64,000 bases of DNA. It comes from G963663735 sp963663735 (GTDB lineage: Bacteria > Acidobacteriota > UBA6911 > RPQK01 > JAPXNP01). Both the position numbers and the translations under genes were made by a program. Positions 54,572 through 63,060 of this stretch are shown one piece after another. The DNA lies in assembly GCA_963663735.2 (NCBI GenBank), contig CAXXHN010000002.1, forward strand, positions 372,001 through 436,000, in the 5' to 3' direction. The notes beneath the pieces are model-generated. The model searched no databases and was not told where the DNA came from. It saw only the letters and a list, made by a program, of their open reading frames with translations. Position 1 is the first letter of the stretch. Every line of letters starts with the position of its first letter.

Positions 54572-54944
54572 CGGGTTTCCAGTGGAAGGGATTCAGGATT
54601 CTCTGCCCCGGGGGCAGGGTGCAAAATCCAACAGTCAGGGTTAGAGGTTAAAAGGAAATTCCCGAAAACCTGAATGCGGTTCAAAAGATACTGGTTCCCC
54701 AATTGCGGATTCTGTGCCTCGGATTTCCCACCAAGCGGAGATGTTTTCATTCCAGGGCTTGAATCTCAAATTGTCAAATACCTGACCCAGGGTGTAGGCT
54801 CAGGTTATTCCTTCGCTTTCACCCTGGGTTCAATCATCTCGCACCAACGGTGCTTTTTTCTGGTTGCAGCCTGGCTTCGCCGATTGAAAATTTTTAATCC
54901 ACAATCAACAGGCCTGCAGCCCGCACCTGCAACATGCAACTATC
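54572..54944. other. Intergenic region with REP-like inverted repeat
   Basis: No credible gene. A perfect 10-bp inverted repeat ACCCAGGGTG (54785-54794) and CACCCTGGGT (54820-54829) is followed by a small hairpin GCACC-aac-GGTGC (54841-54853) and six T residues (54854-54859), which could terminate plus-strand transcription. A plus-strand ORF spanning it (54674-54964) is compositionally repeat-like. Confidence 0.45.
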
Positions 54945-55598
54945 CTACTGCTCGATGTTGCTGAGATCCAGGATGGAGATATCCTTGAACAGCATGTCTC
55001 CCTGTCCGCCGGAATGGAGCTGCAAGGCGACGTAGCCGTCATTGGCTTTCTGTTTGGGATTAACAAAGTCGAGGACCTTGATTCCGTTGATGTAGCACTG
55101 GTAGTGGTTGCCGACAACAGTCATCAGCATGTCATTCCAGTCGGTGGGATGCATTACAGATTCAAATTCAGGAGAAGGCCAGGCTATCCAGCCCAGACCG
55201 TCACCGTAGACTCCACCATTGTGATGGGGCAGCACCCTGTCGATTTCAAACTGTCTGCCCTGGCTTACATCAACTGTGCCGGGTTTGAAGTCGGTATGAA
55301 AATAAACACCGCTGTTTCCATCGGCCAGGCATTTGTACCTGACTGACAGGTAGAAGTCCTTATATTTCTTGGCGGTCCGCAGATAGCCGTATTTTTCGGT
55401 GAGGCCCTGTCCATGGATTACTCCGTCTTCAACTTCCCATTTCTCGTTTCCGACTTTCACCCATTTGCTTAAATCTGTGCCGTCAAAGAGCCACTCCCAC
55501 TTTTCACTGGGCTGTTTAACCCGCTCCGGCCTCTGGGCCAGGGCTATGGGCATAAGAAATGTAACCATGCATATGGCAATAACTAACCTCTGTTTCAT
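54945..55598 (-). CDS. Secreted DUF1080-domain protein
   Basis: 217 residues. A signal peptide (LVIAICMVTFLMPIALA) precedes a single DUF1080 domain: WEWLFDGTDLSKWVKVG, YLSVRYKCLADGNSGVYFHTDF, GRQFEIDRVLPHHNGGVYGDG. The fold is concanavalin-like; members are predicted 3-keto-glycoside hydrolases or carbohydrate binders in the periplasm. AAGGA lies 7 nt upstream of the ATG. It is divergent from the alpha/beta hydrolase gene; both are exported. Confidence 0.88.
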   Translation of the reverse strand: MKQRLVIAICMVTFLMPIALAQRPERVKQPSEKWEWLFDGTDLSKWVKVGNEKWEVEDGVIHGQGLTEKYGYLRTAKKYKDFYLSVRYKCLADGNSGVYFHTDFKPGTVDVSQGRQFEIDRVLPHHNGGVYGDGLGWIAWPSPEFESVMHPTDWNDMLMTVVGNHYQCYINGIKVLDFVNPKQKANDGYVALQLHSGGQGDMLFKDISILDLSNIEQ

Positions 55599-55784
55599 TC
55601 TTAATCCTTTCTATTAATTAAATGAAAATTCGAATTTTGTTGATAAACCATTTCTTCAAAGGAATAATTGTATACCGAATCAAGACTGATCTCATCTGAA
55701 TTATCTCTTTGGGAAGGCAAATACAAAAAATACTCTCGCAACCGGTACAGCCGGCTTGTGTGAGACGCGGGGTGAACAATAATT

Positions 55785-56876
55785 ATGAAAATGAACAGGA
55801 CTCTTTTTTACCTGTCTCTGCCTGCGTTTTTCCTGACGCTGATCTCATCAACCATATTTGCGGGTGATAAGCTGGAGAAATCTGAGCTTATGTGTTTTCT
55901 GGATGAGGGTGGCAACCTGCGCAAGGTTGAGGACCAGGCTGGGTGGGAGAAGCGGAGGAGTGCCATTCTGGAAGGGATACAGGAAGCCATGGGCAGCCTG
56001 CCTGAGATGGGGGCGTTTCCCCCGCTTGACCCGGTAGTGGAGGAATCCGTCCGGGAAGAAAGTTACACCCGCCGAAAGCTGACGCTGCGGGTGGAGGAGG
56101 GGGACAGGTTATCCTGCTACCTGCTGCTGCCGGATGATCTGGATGGAAGGGTTCCGGCAATCCTGGCCCTGCATCCGACTCATCCGATGGGGAAGGGAGA
56201 TACCGCGGGCCTGAGCGGACGGGATAACCGCAATTATGGACAGGAACTGGTCCGCCTCGGTTTTGTGGTGCTGGTGCCTGATTACCCCAGTTTCGGGGAT
56301 GAAGCGGAATATGATTTCAGCAAAGACAATTATGTTTCCGGCAGCATGAAAGGCATAGTCAACCACATCAGGTGCGTGGATTACCTGCAGTCATTACCTT
56401 GCGTCGATCCTGACAAAATAGGGGTAATCGGCCATTCCCTGGGAGGGCACAACGCCATGTTTGTTGCCGTTTTTGACCAGAGGATCAAAGTAATTGTCAG
56501 CAGCTGCGGATGGACTCCGTTTTGGGACTATTACCAGGGAAAAATAGAAGGGTGGACATCGGACCGGTACATGCCCCTGCTTAAGGATAAATACAACCTG
56601 GATCCGGCCCTGGTTCCTTTTGATTTTTACGGATTAGTCGCGGCTCTGGCGCCCAGGCCGTTTTTTTCAGTTTCCCCCTTGCGCGATTCCAATTTTGAGG
56701 TCAACGGAGTTCGGAAAGCTGTTGCTGAAGCACGAAAGGTCTATGAGCTGCTGGGAGCGAGAGAAAACCTGCGGGTTGAATACCCTGATTCTGAACATGA
56801 TTTTGTTCCTGCCATGCGGGAGGAAGCCTACCGGTTCCTGGCAAAGTGGCTGGATTTTTCGCTTCAGGAAAAGTAG
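55785..56876 (+). CDS. Secreted alpha/beta hydrolase (dienelactone hydrolase/acetyl-xylan-esterase-like)
   Basis: 363 residues. The signal peptide is FYLSLPAFFLTLISSTIFAG. The alpha/beta fold shows VPAILALHPTHPMGKGD, the nucleophile elbow VIGHSLGGHNAM (GHSLGG, Ser) and the catalytic His in YPDSEHDFVP. The long N-terminal segment before the fold, with SYTRRKLTLRVEEGDRLSCY, is typical of the family of large esterases acting on acylated sugars or plant polymers. It lies ~170 nt upstream of the acylation cluster on the same strand, so it could remove or edit acyl groups (speculative). Confidence 0.85.
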   Translation: MKMNRTLFYLSLPAFFLTLISSTIFAGDKLEKSELMCFLDEGGNLRKVEDQAGWEKRRSAILEGIQEAMGSLPEMGAFPPLDPVVEESVREESYTRRKLTLRVEEGDRLSCYLLLPDDLDGRVPAILALHPTHPMGKGDTAGLSGRDNRNYGQELVRLGFVVLVPDYPSFGDEAEYDFSKDNYVSGSMKGIVNHIRCVDYLQSLPCVDPDKIGVIGHSLGGHNAMFVAVFDQRIKVIVSSCGWTPFWDYYQGKIEGWTSDRYMPLLKDKYNLDPALVPFDFYGLVAALAPRPFFSVSPLRDSNFEVNGVRKAVAEARKVYELLGARENLRVEYPDSEHDFVPAMREEAYRFLAKWLDFSLQEK

Positions 56877-56972
56877 CTGATGTGAAACTAAAGCGCCTTC
56901 TCGCGCGGGTTCACCCGTCAATGTTTATGGAAGCGACGGGTACCTCACGGTTCAGCAGTTTTATTTTGCACT

Positions 56973-57003
56973 TTGCAATGACCTACGGCGTGCTCGATAT
57001 AAT
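56973..57003 (+). promoter_or_regulatory. Candidate promoter for the acylation operon
   Basis: TTGCAA (56973-56978) and TATAAT (56998-57003) are 19 bp apart, slightly wide, ~45 nt upstream of the carrier-protein ATG. Confidence 0.4.
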
Positions 57004-57047
57004 TTTTAAGTAGACAGGCTAGGCCATCTGATTGATAATCTGGAGCC

Positions 57048-57308
57048 ATGTGTGAAACTGACAAAAAAGTAATTATCGATAAACTGAAAAATTTCATCAG
57101 CCGGAAGTGCCTGAAAAAGCCGGAATTTGAATTGGCGGACGATGAATCACTTTTAACCAGCGGACTGTTAAGTTCAATTCACCTGGTCGAGCTGGCCGTA
57201 TTCGTGGAACGGGAACTTGGGGTTTACATACCTGATACTGAGTTCAATGTTGCAAACATAGATACACTTGATGCGATGGCAACACTGGTTCTCAAGTACA
57301 GGGAATGA
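57048..57308 (+). CDS. Stand-alone acyl carrier protein
   Basis: 86 residues. It has the four-helix carrier layout with SGLLSSIHLVEL at the phosphopantetheine site; Ser43 is the expected attachment residue, although the usual DSL is SSI, so the preceding Asp is missing. The C-terminal IPDTEFNVANIDTLDAMATLV matches carrier proteins paired with acyl-AMP ligases. GGAG is only 2 nt from the ATG. The next gene starts 4 nt later, so this is the first gene of the tight ACP-SGNH-MBOAT-ligase unit, where it would carry the activated acyl group. Confidence 0.87.
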   Translation: MCETDKKVIIDKLKNFISRKCLKKPEFELADDESLLTSGLLSSIHLVELAVFVERELGVYIPDTEFNVANIDTLDAMATLVLKYRE

Positions 57309-57311
57309 TCC

Positions 57312-58412
57312 TTGTTGAAGTTGCGGGAACGAGCAGGAATGAAGGATTTTTTCAAGACCTTGAGGGGCCCTGGTTCAGGCAGGTTTCGCCCCTGGTCAAC
57401 CGCCCTTATAACCATTGCCGCCTCAATTTTCCTGATGATGGGAAGTGAGGTTTTTATCCTGGCACTGCGCCATCTCGGCTTCTGCCCTCTTGAGGTTTAC
57501 GGGACCGGAAATAAATTCCTGGAGCAGAGGCTTAATTACATTGAAGAATTCCATGAAAAGAATGGCCCTGTCAGGTACATATTCGTCGGGAATTCCAAGG
57601 TGGGACAGGGAGTGGACACTGAGCTGGTGAGCAGCGCCTACCAGGAAGAAACCGGGACCCCTCTTTCCTGCGTCAATTTTGGATTCGGCGGTAACACCAG
57701 TGAATTGCTTCCCCTGGTTTTCAGGATTCTCAAGGAGGACTACAAACCGGATTGTTTTTTCCTGGAACTGTTTGGCCCCTACCAGACGCGCACCTTTCCT
57801 CATGAAGAGTCGAAATGGCTCCAGTATCGGGACGGGCATTTCAATATCAGCGGTTGGATGATAGATAACTTCCATTTCATGAGGGTTTTCCTGAGGTTCA
57901 GGCTCTGGATGGAGAAGCCCGGGGAAGATTACCTGCTGAAGTCCATAATCAGGGATCAGGGCCGGGTAAGGGATGTCGGACTTTCCGAGGAGAGGAAACA
58001 GGAATTACTGGAGAAAGAGCTCGTAGCAAGGGAAGAGGTCCAGCCGACCCGGGAAGATCCGGAGGAAAAATCAGAGCTTCTCCTGGCAGAAGAGCAATTC
58101 TTCCCCCAGGTTATTGACCAGGTCGGAGCGGAAAAACTGGTTTTTTTTGAACTGCCGGTTAGTTTCAGGATCACCAGGAGCATGGACAATTACAACTACC
58201 GCCTGGAACGCTCTGAGAAAATGTCCGCGGATTACGGGATTCAACTTGTCCGTATGCCGGACCCTAGAGAACTGCCGCTTGAAAGCTGGATGAAGGATGG
58301 AGTCCACATGGAGAGGGAAGGAATAAAAGCTTTCAGTTTTTGGCTGGGAAAGGTTCTGGCCGAAATGGAACAGTCCTCACCCGGAACTAACTGTACCAGG
58401 GAAGTGAAATGA
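57312..58412 (+). CDS. Membrane-anchored SGNH/DltD-like protein
   Basis: 366 residues (TTG start; an ATG at 57339 is the alternative). One N-terminal helix (TALITIAASIFLMMGSEVF) anchors it with the rest outside the cytoplasm. SGNH-hydrolase blocks are visible: FVGNSKVGQGVD (block I, GNS with the candidate nucleophile Ser), NFGFGGNTSELL (block II-like Gly) and WMKDGVHMEREG (block V Asp/His). A charged helical insert (~225-265) is rich in Glu and Lys. Such proteins (DltD, AlgJ/X, PatB) work with MBOAT proteins to place or transfer acyl groups. Its stop overlaps the MBOAT ATG (ATGA). Confidence 0.78.
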   Translation: MLKLRERAGMKDFFKTLRGPGSGRFRPWSTALITIAASIFLMMGSEVFILALRHLGFCPLEVYGTGNKFLEQRLNYIEEFHEKNGPVRYIFVGNSKVGQGVDTELVSSAYQEETGTPLSCVNFGFGGNTSELLPLVFRILKEDYKPDCFFLELFGPYQTRTFPHEESKWLQYRDGHFNISGWMIDNFHFMRVFLRFRLWMEKPGEDYLLKSIIRDQGRVRDVGLSEERKQELLEKELVAREEVQPTREDPEEKSELLLAEEQFFPQVIDQVGAEKLVFFELPVSFRITRSMDNYNYRLERSEKMSADYGIQLVRMPDPRELPLESWMKDGVHMEREGIKAFSFWLGKVLAEMEQSSPGTNCTREVK

Positions 58413-59833
58413 CCTTTGTTTCGTTGAAGTTTTTGTATTTTATGACAGCTGTGCTGGCCGCCCGGTACCTGTTACCGGGGAGATTCAGCCGGGTTTCGCT
58501 GCTTTTGGCCTCCCTGCTTTTCTGCTTCTGGTGGTCCCCCTTGTGCCTCTACAGCATCGTGGTTTCGGTTCTCTTCAATTTTCTGCTGGGCAGGTTGATT
58601 TCAAGGAAAACCCGGCAGCAAACGGGGATTCCGGTTTTCGTGGGGATTTGTTTTAACGTGGCCGCGCTCTTTTTTTTCAGGGGTTATGATTTTTTTGCCC
58701 CTGAACTTGGCACGCTGTTAAACACGATTGGCATTTTTTCGGGAGGAAACTTCCCGAAAATACTGGCTCCGGTCGGCCTGTCCTTTTACTCCATGCAAGC
58801 CATATCGTGGCTGGTTGACATGAGGCGTAAACAGGTTCCTGCTGATGTAACATTGCAGGAGTTTGCTTTGTATATGGTCTATTTTCCGAAACTGATTGCC
58901 GGCCCGATCGAAAGGTCCGGCCCTTTTATCAGGCAGCTCAGGGAGATCCCCGGTTCTGTCAGCAGGGAGAAGCTGGAATCGGCTGGAGGCTTGATCCTGC
59001 TAGGCCTGTTCAGGAAGGTTGTACTCGCCGACACCATTCGTGGCGCCATCCCGGCAGGGATTTTTTCTGAACCGCAGAGATACACTCCTCCTGAACTTAT
59101 TTTCTGGATACTGATGATGGGCCCCTGCATTTTTAATGATTTTGCCGGTTACACGGATATGGCACGCGGTTTCAGCAGGCTGCTTGGTTTGGAGCTTTCC
59201 GTGAACTTCAGGTCTCCCAATTTTAACAAAGGCCTTTCAGATTTCTGGACCAGGTGGCACATAACGCTTTCCAGCTGGCTGAGAGATTATGTCTATTTCC
59301 CCATCAGTCGCCGGCTCCTGAGGAAAAGCACCCGTGCTGCCCTGAAAGCTTATATTTTTGTGCCGGCGATCGTGACCATGGCAGTCAGCGGCATGTGGCA
59401 CGGATTCGGGTTGCATTTCCTGGTATGGGGACTGCTTCTGGGATTAGTGGCGGTGCTGGAGCAAACCGTATCAGCCGCCTGGCCGCGAACGCCTTTCGGA
59501 CAAAACGCCTGGGTGATGAACCTTAGAAATTACACGTTTTTCGGCCTGATGTTTTCCACACTGGTTTTTTTCCTGATGGATTTTTCGACTGCGGCTGTTT
59601 ACATCAGGCAGCTGTTTGACTGGTCTGAAATCACCAGCCCGAATACCAGGCTTCTCTGGCTGGCAGCATCCAGTCTCTGGATTGAATGGCGCCAGTTCAG
59701 CACCGGAAATGAACTGTTTTTCATGCAGGGATCAATATGGAAAAAAACATTACTATTGAGCCTTGCCCTGGTCCTGGTCCTGCTGTTCAGCCTGGGGGGG
59801 ATGAGCCGTCCCTTTGTTTACCAGGTGTTTTAG
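58409..59833 (+). CDS. MBOAT-family membrane O-acyltransferase (DltB/AlgI-like)
   Basis: 474 residues and about eleven membrane helices. The catalytic histidine lies in AVSGMWHGFGLHFLVWG; the upstream FWTRWHITLSSWLRDYVYFPI and PKLIAGPIERSGPF blocks are standard for the AlgI/DltB branch. These proteins move an acyl group from a cytoplasmic donor through the membrane to an extracytoplasmic acceptor. Translational overlap with the SGNH gene and proximity of a carrier protein and acyl-AMP ligase indicate the acyl donor here is an acyl-ACP, as in the Dlt pathway. Confidence 0.94.
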   Translation: MTFVSLKFLYFMTAVLAARYLLPGRFSRVSLLLASLLFCFWWSPLCLYSIVVSVLFNFLLGRLISRKTRQQTGIPVFVGICFNVAALFFFRGYDFFAPELGTLLNTIGIFSGGNFPKILAPVGLSFYSMQAISWLVDMRRKQVPADVTLQEFALYMVYFPKLIAGPIERSGPFIRQLREIPGSVSREKLESAGGLILLGLFRKVVLADTIRGAIPAGIFSEPQRYTPPELIFWILMMGPCIFNDFAGYTDMARGFSRLLGLELSVNFRSPNFNKGLSDFWTRWHITLSSWLRDYVYFPISRRLLRKSTRAALKAYIFVPAIVTMAVSGMWHGFGLHFLVWGLLLGLVAVLEQTVSAAWPRTPFGQNAWVMNLRNYTFFGLMFSTLVFFLMDFSTAAVYIRQLFDWSEITSPNTRLLWLAASSLWIEWRQFSTGNELFFMQGSIWKKTLLLSLALVLVLLFSLGGMSRPFVYQVF

Positions 59834-59854
59834 TACTGAATCAAAGGGGGATAA

Positions 59855-61531
59855 GTGATAGAAAGCTACCTTGATTATGAGGATATCTTTGATGTCCTTT
59901 GTGATAATGCCGATAACCACCCTGACCGTGACGCCCTGGTTTTTTTGGATGATGCCAACAGGGAAAGCCGCGTATCCTATGCCAGACTGGTTGAGATATC
60001 ACTTCAATACGGAGAGGTTTTCAAACGTTCCGGCCTGGTCAGCGGCGATATCATTATGCTGCTTCAGCCCCATTCCCTGGAAATCATTTATTCCTTTTTC
60101 GGGGCCCTTTCCTGCGGTGTGGTTCCTTCAATCTATCCCTATCCAGCTCTTAACACTGACAAGGGAAAATCATGCGGAGTGATCAAAAAGGCACTTCGTG
60201 ATATCAGGGCCCGGGCTGTGGTGACCACTTCTGATCTGTATGGGGAATTCACTGACTCCGGATGCGCGGGATTTTGGATTGAAAATGGCTATCCGGTCCC
60301 CGGCTGCCTGGAATCCATCGCTCTGGATCCCGTTTGCCTTGATCCTCGGATAGCATGTCTTCAATTGACCAGCGGGACGACGGGAAGCAGCAAAGGGGTG
60401 CTGCTCTCGCACCGGAATATCCTCTACTTCCTGGAATCCACACTGAAAAAGCAACCCTGGCCGTTCACTTTCTGGATGACCTGGATTCCCCTCTACCATA
60501 CCGGCGCCCTGATGGGAGCCCTGCTTTTGTCCCTGATGTCGGGAATGACGCTGGGCCTGATGTCCCCGTCACGATGGGTAATCAGGCCGTTATCCTTTTT
60601 CCAGGCCATAACCCGCTTTCGGGCGGATAGAGTCACCATGCCTAATTCAGGATTTGTTCATGCCCTGAAATACGTGGATGACAAGGATCTGGAGAAGCTG
60701 GACCTCTCCTGTCTGAAGAGAATAACCAGCGCCGGAGAGCCGGCCGGGGCGGCTGTCCTGGAAAGGTTTTTCGATAAATTCGAAAAAGTCGGACTGAACC
60801 GAAAGGGATTTTCAAATGCCTATGGTCAGGCTGAAGTTACCGCGCTAACCAGCCGGAGTTTTTATAACCAGGGTTTTCCCGTTGACAGGATTGACGCGGA
60901 TTTGTTTTATAACACGGGTGTGGCCAGAAAAGTTGGAGTTGGTTCTCAGGATCCGACTCTTGCGATTGTCAGCTGCGGCAAACCTGTCTGGGGCATGGAG
61001 GCCAGGATTGTCGACAATGACGGCAAAGAACTTCCGGAGAGGGTGTCCGGTGAGCTGCTGGTCAGGGGAGAGGCCGTATTTGAAGGCTATCACCTGGATC
61101 CGGTCCTGACCGCCGAGACAAAAAAAGACGGCTGGCTGCATACCGGGGATGTGGCTTACATGGCCGAAGGAGAGATTTACATCTGTGACCGGAAAAAGGA
61201 TCTGATCATCACCGGAGGCAAGAATGTTCGGCCGGGGGATATAGAAGGCATTGTGTATTCGGAACTAAGTGAGTGCGCTTTATGTACCGCCTTTGGAGTT
61301 TTTGATGAAGTTATCGGAACCGAGAGGGTAGTGCTGGTCTGCGAATGGACCCGGGATTTGACTGCCCGGGAAAAAGGTGAAATTGAGAAGAAAATCAGGA
61401 AACTTGTTTATTCCGGCCTCTCCATTTCCCTGAATGATTTCCAGATAGTTGAACCGGGATGGATCGCGCGGACTACTACCAGGAAGATCTCCCGCAAGGC
61501 TACCGGAGAGAAGTTCCGCCAGGAGTTTTGA
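59855..61531 (+). CDS. Fatty-acyl-AMP ligase-like adenylate-forming enzyme
   Basis: 558 residues (GTG start, GGGGG 4 nt upstream). Adenylation motifs are clear: LTSGTTGSSKGV (P-loop), NAYGQAEVTAL, GWLHTGDVAYM, and DRKKDLIITGGKNVRPGDIE with the hinge Asp; a C-terminal Lys in TTTRKISRKATGEKF fits the catalytic lysine. The N-terminal FFGALSCGVVPSIYPYPAL resembles fatty-acyl-AMP ligases, which load ACPs rather than CoA. It should activate an acyl chain as acyl-AMP and load the ACP of this operon. It is not a close DltA look-alike, so D-alanine is not the expected substrate. Confidence 0.87.
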   Translation: MIESYLDYEDIFDVLCDNADNHPDRDALVFLDDANRESRVSYARLVEISLQYGEVFKRSGLVSGDIIMLLQPHSLEIIYSFFGALSCGVVPSIYPYPALNTDKGKSCGVIKKALRDIRARAVVTTSDLYGEFTDSGCAGFWIENGYPVPGCLESIALDPVCLDPRIACLQLTSGTTGSSKGVLLSHRNILYFLESTLKKQPWPFTFWMTWIPLYHTGALMGALLLSLMSGMTLGLMSPSRWVIRPLSFFQAITRFRADRVTMPNSGFVHALKYVDDKDLEKLDLSCLKRITSAGEPAGAAVLERFFDKFEKVGLNRKGFSNAYGQAEVTALTSRSFYNQGFPVDRIDADLFYNTGVARKVGVGSQDPTLAIVSCGKPVWGMEARIVDNDGKELPERVSGELLVRGEAVFEGYHLDPVLTAETKKDGWLHTGDVAYMAEGEIYICDRKKDLIITGGKNVRPGDIEGIVYSELSECALCTAFGVFDEVIGTERVVLVCEWTRDLTAREKGEIEKKIRKLVYSGLSISLNDFQIVEPGWIARTTTRKISRKATGEKFRQEF

Positions 61532-61650
61532 ACAGGGAGGTTCTTTTTTTTCATTATTGGTTTCTCCCGGATGGTAAGATAGCTGTAAGTTTTGTATTGA
61601 TAACATTAACCATAGAATATAAGCCTGGATCTCAGGAGAGGAATGTTTTA

Positions 61651-62640
61651 ATGAAAAAGACCAGACGCCAGTTTATAAAAACATCAGCCCTGGGCGCGAC
61701 TGCCGCCTATTTGAGCACAACCACCGGCCTGCGGGCCCAGGAAGGAGAGAAGAGCCGTGTTATCAGGATCCACGACAGCCGAATGCTGGATAGCAGCAGG
61801 ATTATCAATGTGGATGCCGTCAAGCCTGTAATCAGTGATGTCCTGACGGAGCTGACCGGCACAGGCTCGGCAAAAGATGCCTGGATGAAGATTTTTCCGA
61901 ATCTCCAGTCCAGCGACATAATAGGATTCAAGATCAACTGCATCAACCAGCACCTCTCCAGCCATCCCGAGGTGGTTCTGCCTCTGGCTGACAGCCTTAT
62001 CTCCTCTATGGATATGAATCCAAACAATGTCATTATCTGGGACCGTACATCAAGGGAAGTTGCCCGGGCCGGGTATACCCTGAATACGGGAGGAGAAGGT
62101 ATCCGAATCATGGGAACCAAGGAAGATGTTGGTTACGACGAAGAGCGCCTGATAACCGTGAATAAAGGCGAAACGGTGATGCCCAGCAAGATTCTCTCCC
62201 AGATGTGTACCTACCTGGTGAATGTCCCGGTCTTAAAGGATCATGAAAGATCCGGGATTACGGTCAGCATGAAAAATCACTTTGGGTCCATTGACAATCC
62301 CCGGAGCTGTCACGGCGGCGGCTGTGATCCTTATATTGCCAATATAAATAACGATCCCCTGGTAAAGGAGAAAACAAAGCTGATTTTCTGTGATGCCATC
62401 CAGGGAATTTATGACGGAGGTCCCGGCGGAACTCCACAGTTTGTTCAGAATGAACTGATGGCGGCTTTTGATACTGTCGCCCTGGATTATGTCTGCCTGA
62501 ATATAATCGAGAAAAAACGCAAAGAGAACGGTTTGCCCTACATTGTCTCGATGGCCAAGTTTATCCAGACCGGTGCTGACCTCGGACTTGGCACCAACGA
62601 TATCAACAGGATTGATATGAGGAACGTGAGCCGGGGTTAG
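61651..62640 (+). CDS. Tat-exported DUF362-family protein
   Basis: About 329 residues from the ATG at 61651, which has GAGAGG 9 nt upstream and gives a complete twin-arginine signal (TRRQFIKTSALGATAAY). The DUF362 core contains VNVPVLKDHERSGITVSMKNHFG and FCDAIQGIYDGGPGGTP. DUF362 proteins are of uncertain function; some bind Fe-S clusters, but only a few cysteines are present here (CHGGGC). It follows the ligase by ~120 nt on the same strand and could be part of that transcript, before the strong hairpin at 62658. Confidence 0.83.
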   Translation: MKKTRRQFIKTSALGATAAYLSTTTGLRAQEGEKSRVIRIHDSRMLDSSRIINVDAVKPVISDVLTELTGTGSAKDAWMKIFPNLQSSDIIGFKINCINQHLSSHPEVVLPLADSLISSMDMNPNNVIIWDRTSREVARAGYTLNTGGEGIRIMGTKEDVGYDEERLITVNKGETVMPSKILSQMCTYLVNVPVLKDHERSGITVSMKNHFGSIDNPRSCHGGGCDPYIANINNDPLVKEKTKLIFCDAIQGIYDGGPGGTPQFVQNELMAAFDTVALDYVCLNIIEKKRKENGLPYIVSMAKFIQTGADLGLGTNDINRIDMRNVSRG

Positions 62641-62657
62641 AACCCATTTTGTTTGTC

Positions 62658-62708
62658 AAGAAGGCCGGAGGGAGTTATTACAACTCCCTCCGGCCTTCTT
62701 GCATTTTT
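62658..62708 (+). terminator. Strong hairpin terminator after the DUF362 gene
   Basis: A perfect 19-bp stem: AAGAAGGCCGGAGGGAGTT (62658-62676) and AACTCCCTCCGGCCTTCTT (62682-62700) around ATTAC, followed by GCATTTTT. It ends the plus-strand unit that began near 57.0 kb. Confidence 0.85.
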
Positions 62709-62823
62709 CCTCCGCCGTTCGATATCCGCACTTTAGCGTTCTCCCGCTCGGCAATTTCAGCTCGAAGTTTCTTTTTGGGCCTGATTCTGATGCCGACGCC
62801 GATGAAGCTGGGAAAGAGAGCTG

Positions 62824-62853
62824 TAGTCGGAAACTGCCAGTTTCCGCTCCGCC
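62824..62853. repeat. REP-like palindrome, right-end copy 1
   Basis: TAGTCGGAAACTGCCAGTTT followed by CCGCTCCGCC; GGAAACTG pairs with CAGTTTCC. The reverse complement of 63007-63037 has the same sequence with A-to-G changes, so the two form an inverted pair. Confidence 0.65.
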
Positions 62854-63006
62854 AGGAGGCTGCAGTGTTGCTGCGAAAGCTGCAGCACTCTCTTTCGGAA
62901 GGATGCTGCCCTGTTCCATTGAGCCCCCTCTTTACTTGACATTTTTATCATGAGAATGCCTGAGTTTCCGGATCAAAATATTTTGTAAGCATGAATGTGC
63001 CTCTCG

Positions 63007-63037
63007 CGCGGCACCGGAAGCTGGCAGCTTCCGACTA
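63007..63037. repeat. REP-like palindrome, right-end copy 2 (inverted)
   Basis: CGGAAGCTG-g-CAGCTTCCG (63015-63033) followed by ACTA. It is the inverted partner of 62824-62853. The ~150 nt between them hold other short GC-rich repeats and no gene. Confidence 0.65.
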
Positions 63038-63060
63038 GGGTCTGAGCGGCTTCACAGGCG

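Noticed and set aside
54674..54964. 96-residue plus-strand ORF
   Set aside because: It lies across a palindromic repeat and overlaps the end of the DUF1080 gene; low-complexity translation and no ribosome-binding site.
57048..61531. True dltABCD operon for D-alanylation
   Set aside because: The ligase resembles fatty-acyl-AMP ligases more than DltA and the host appears diderm without teichoic acid genes in the window.
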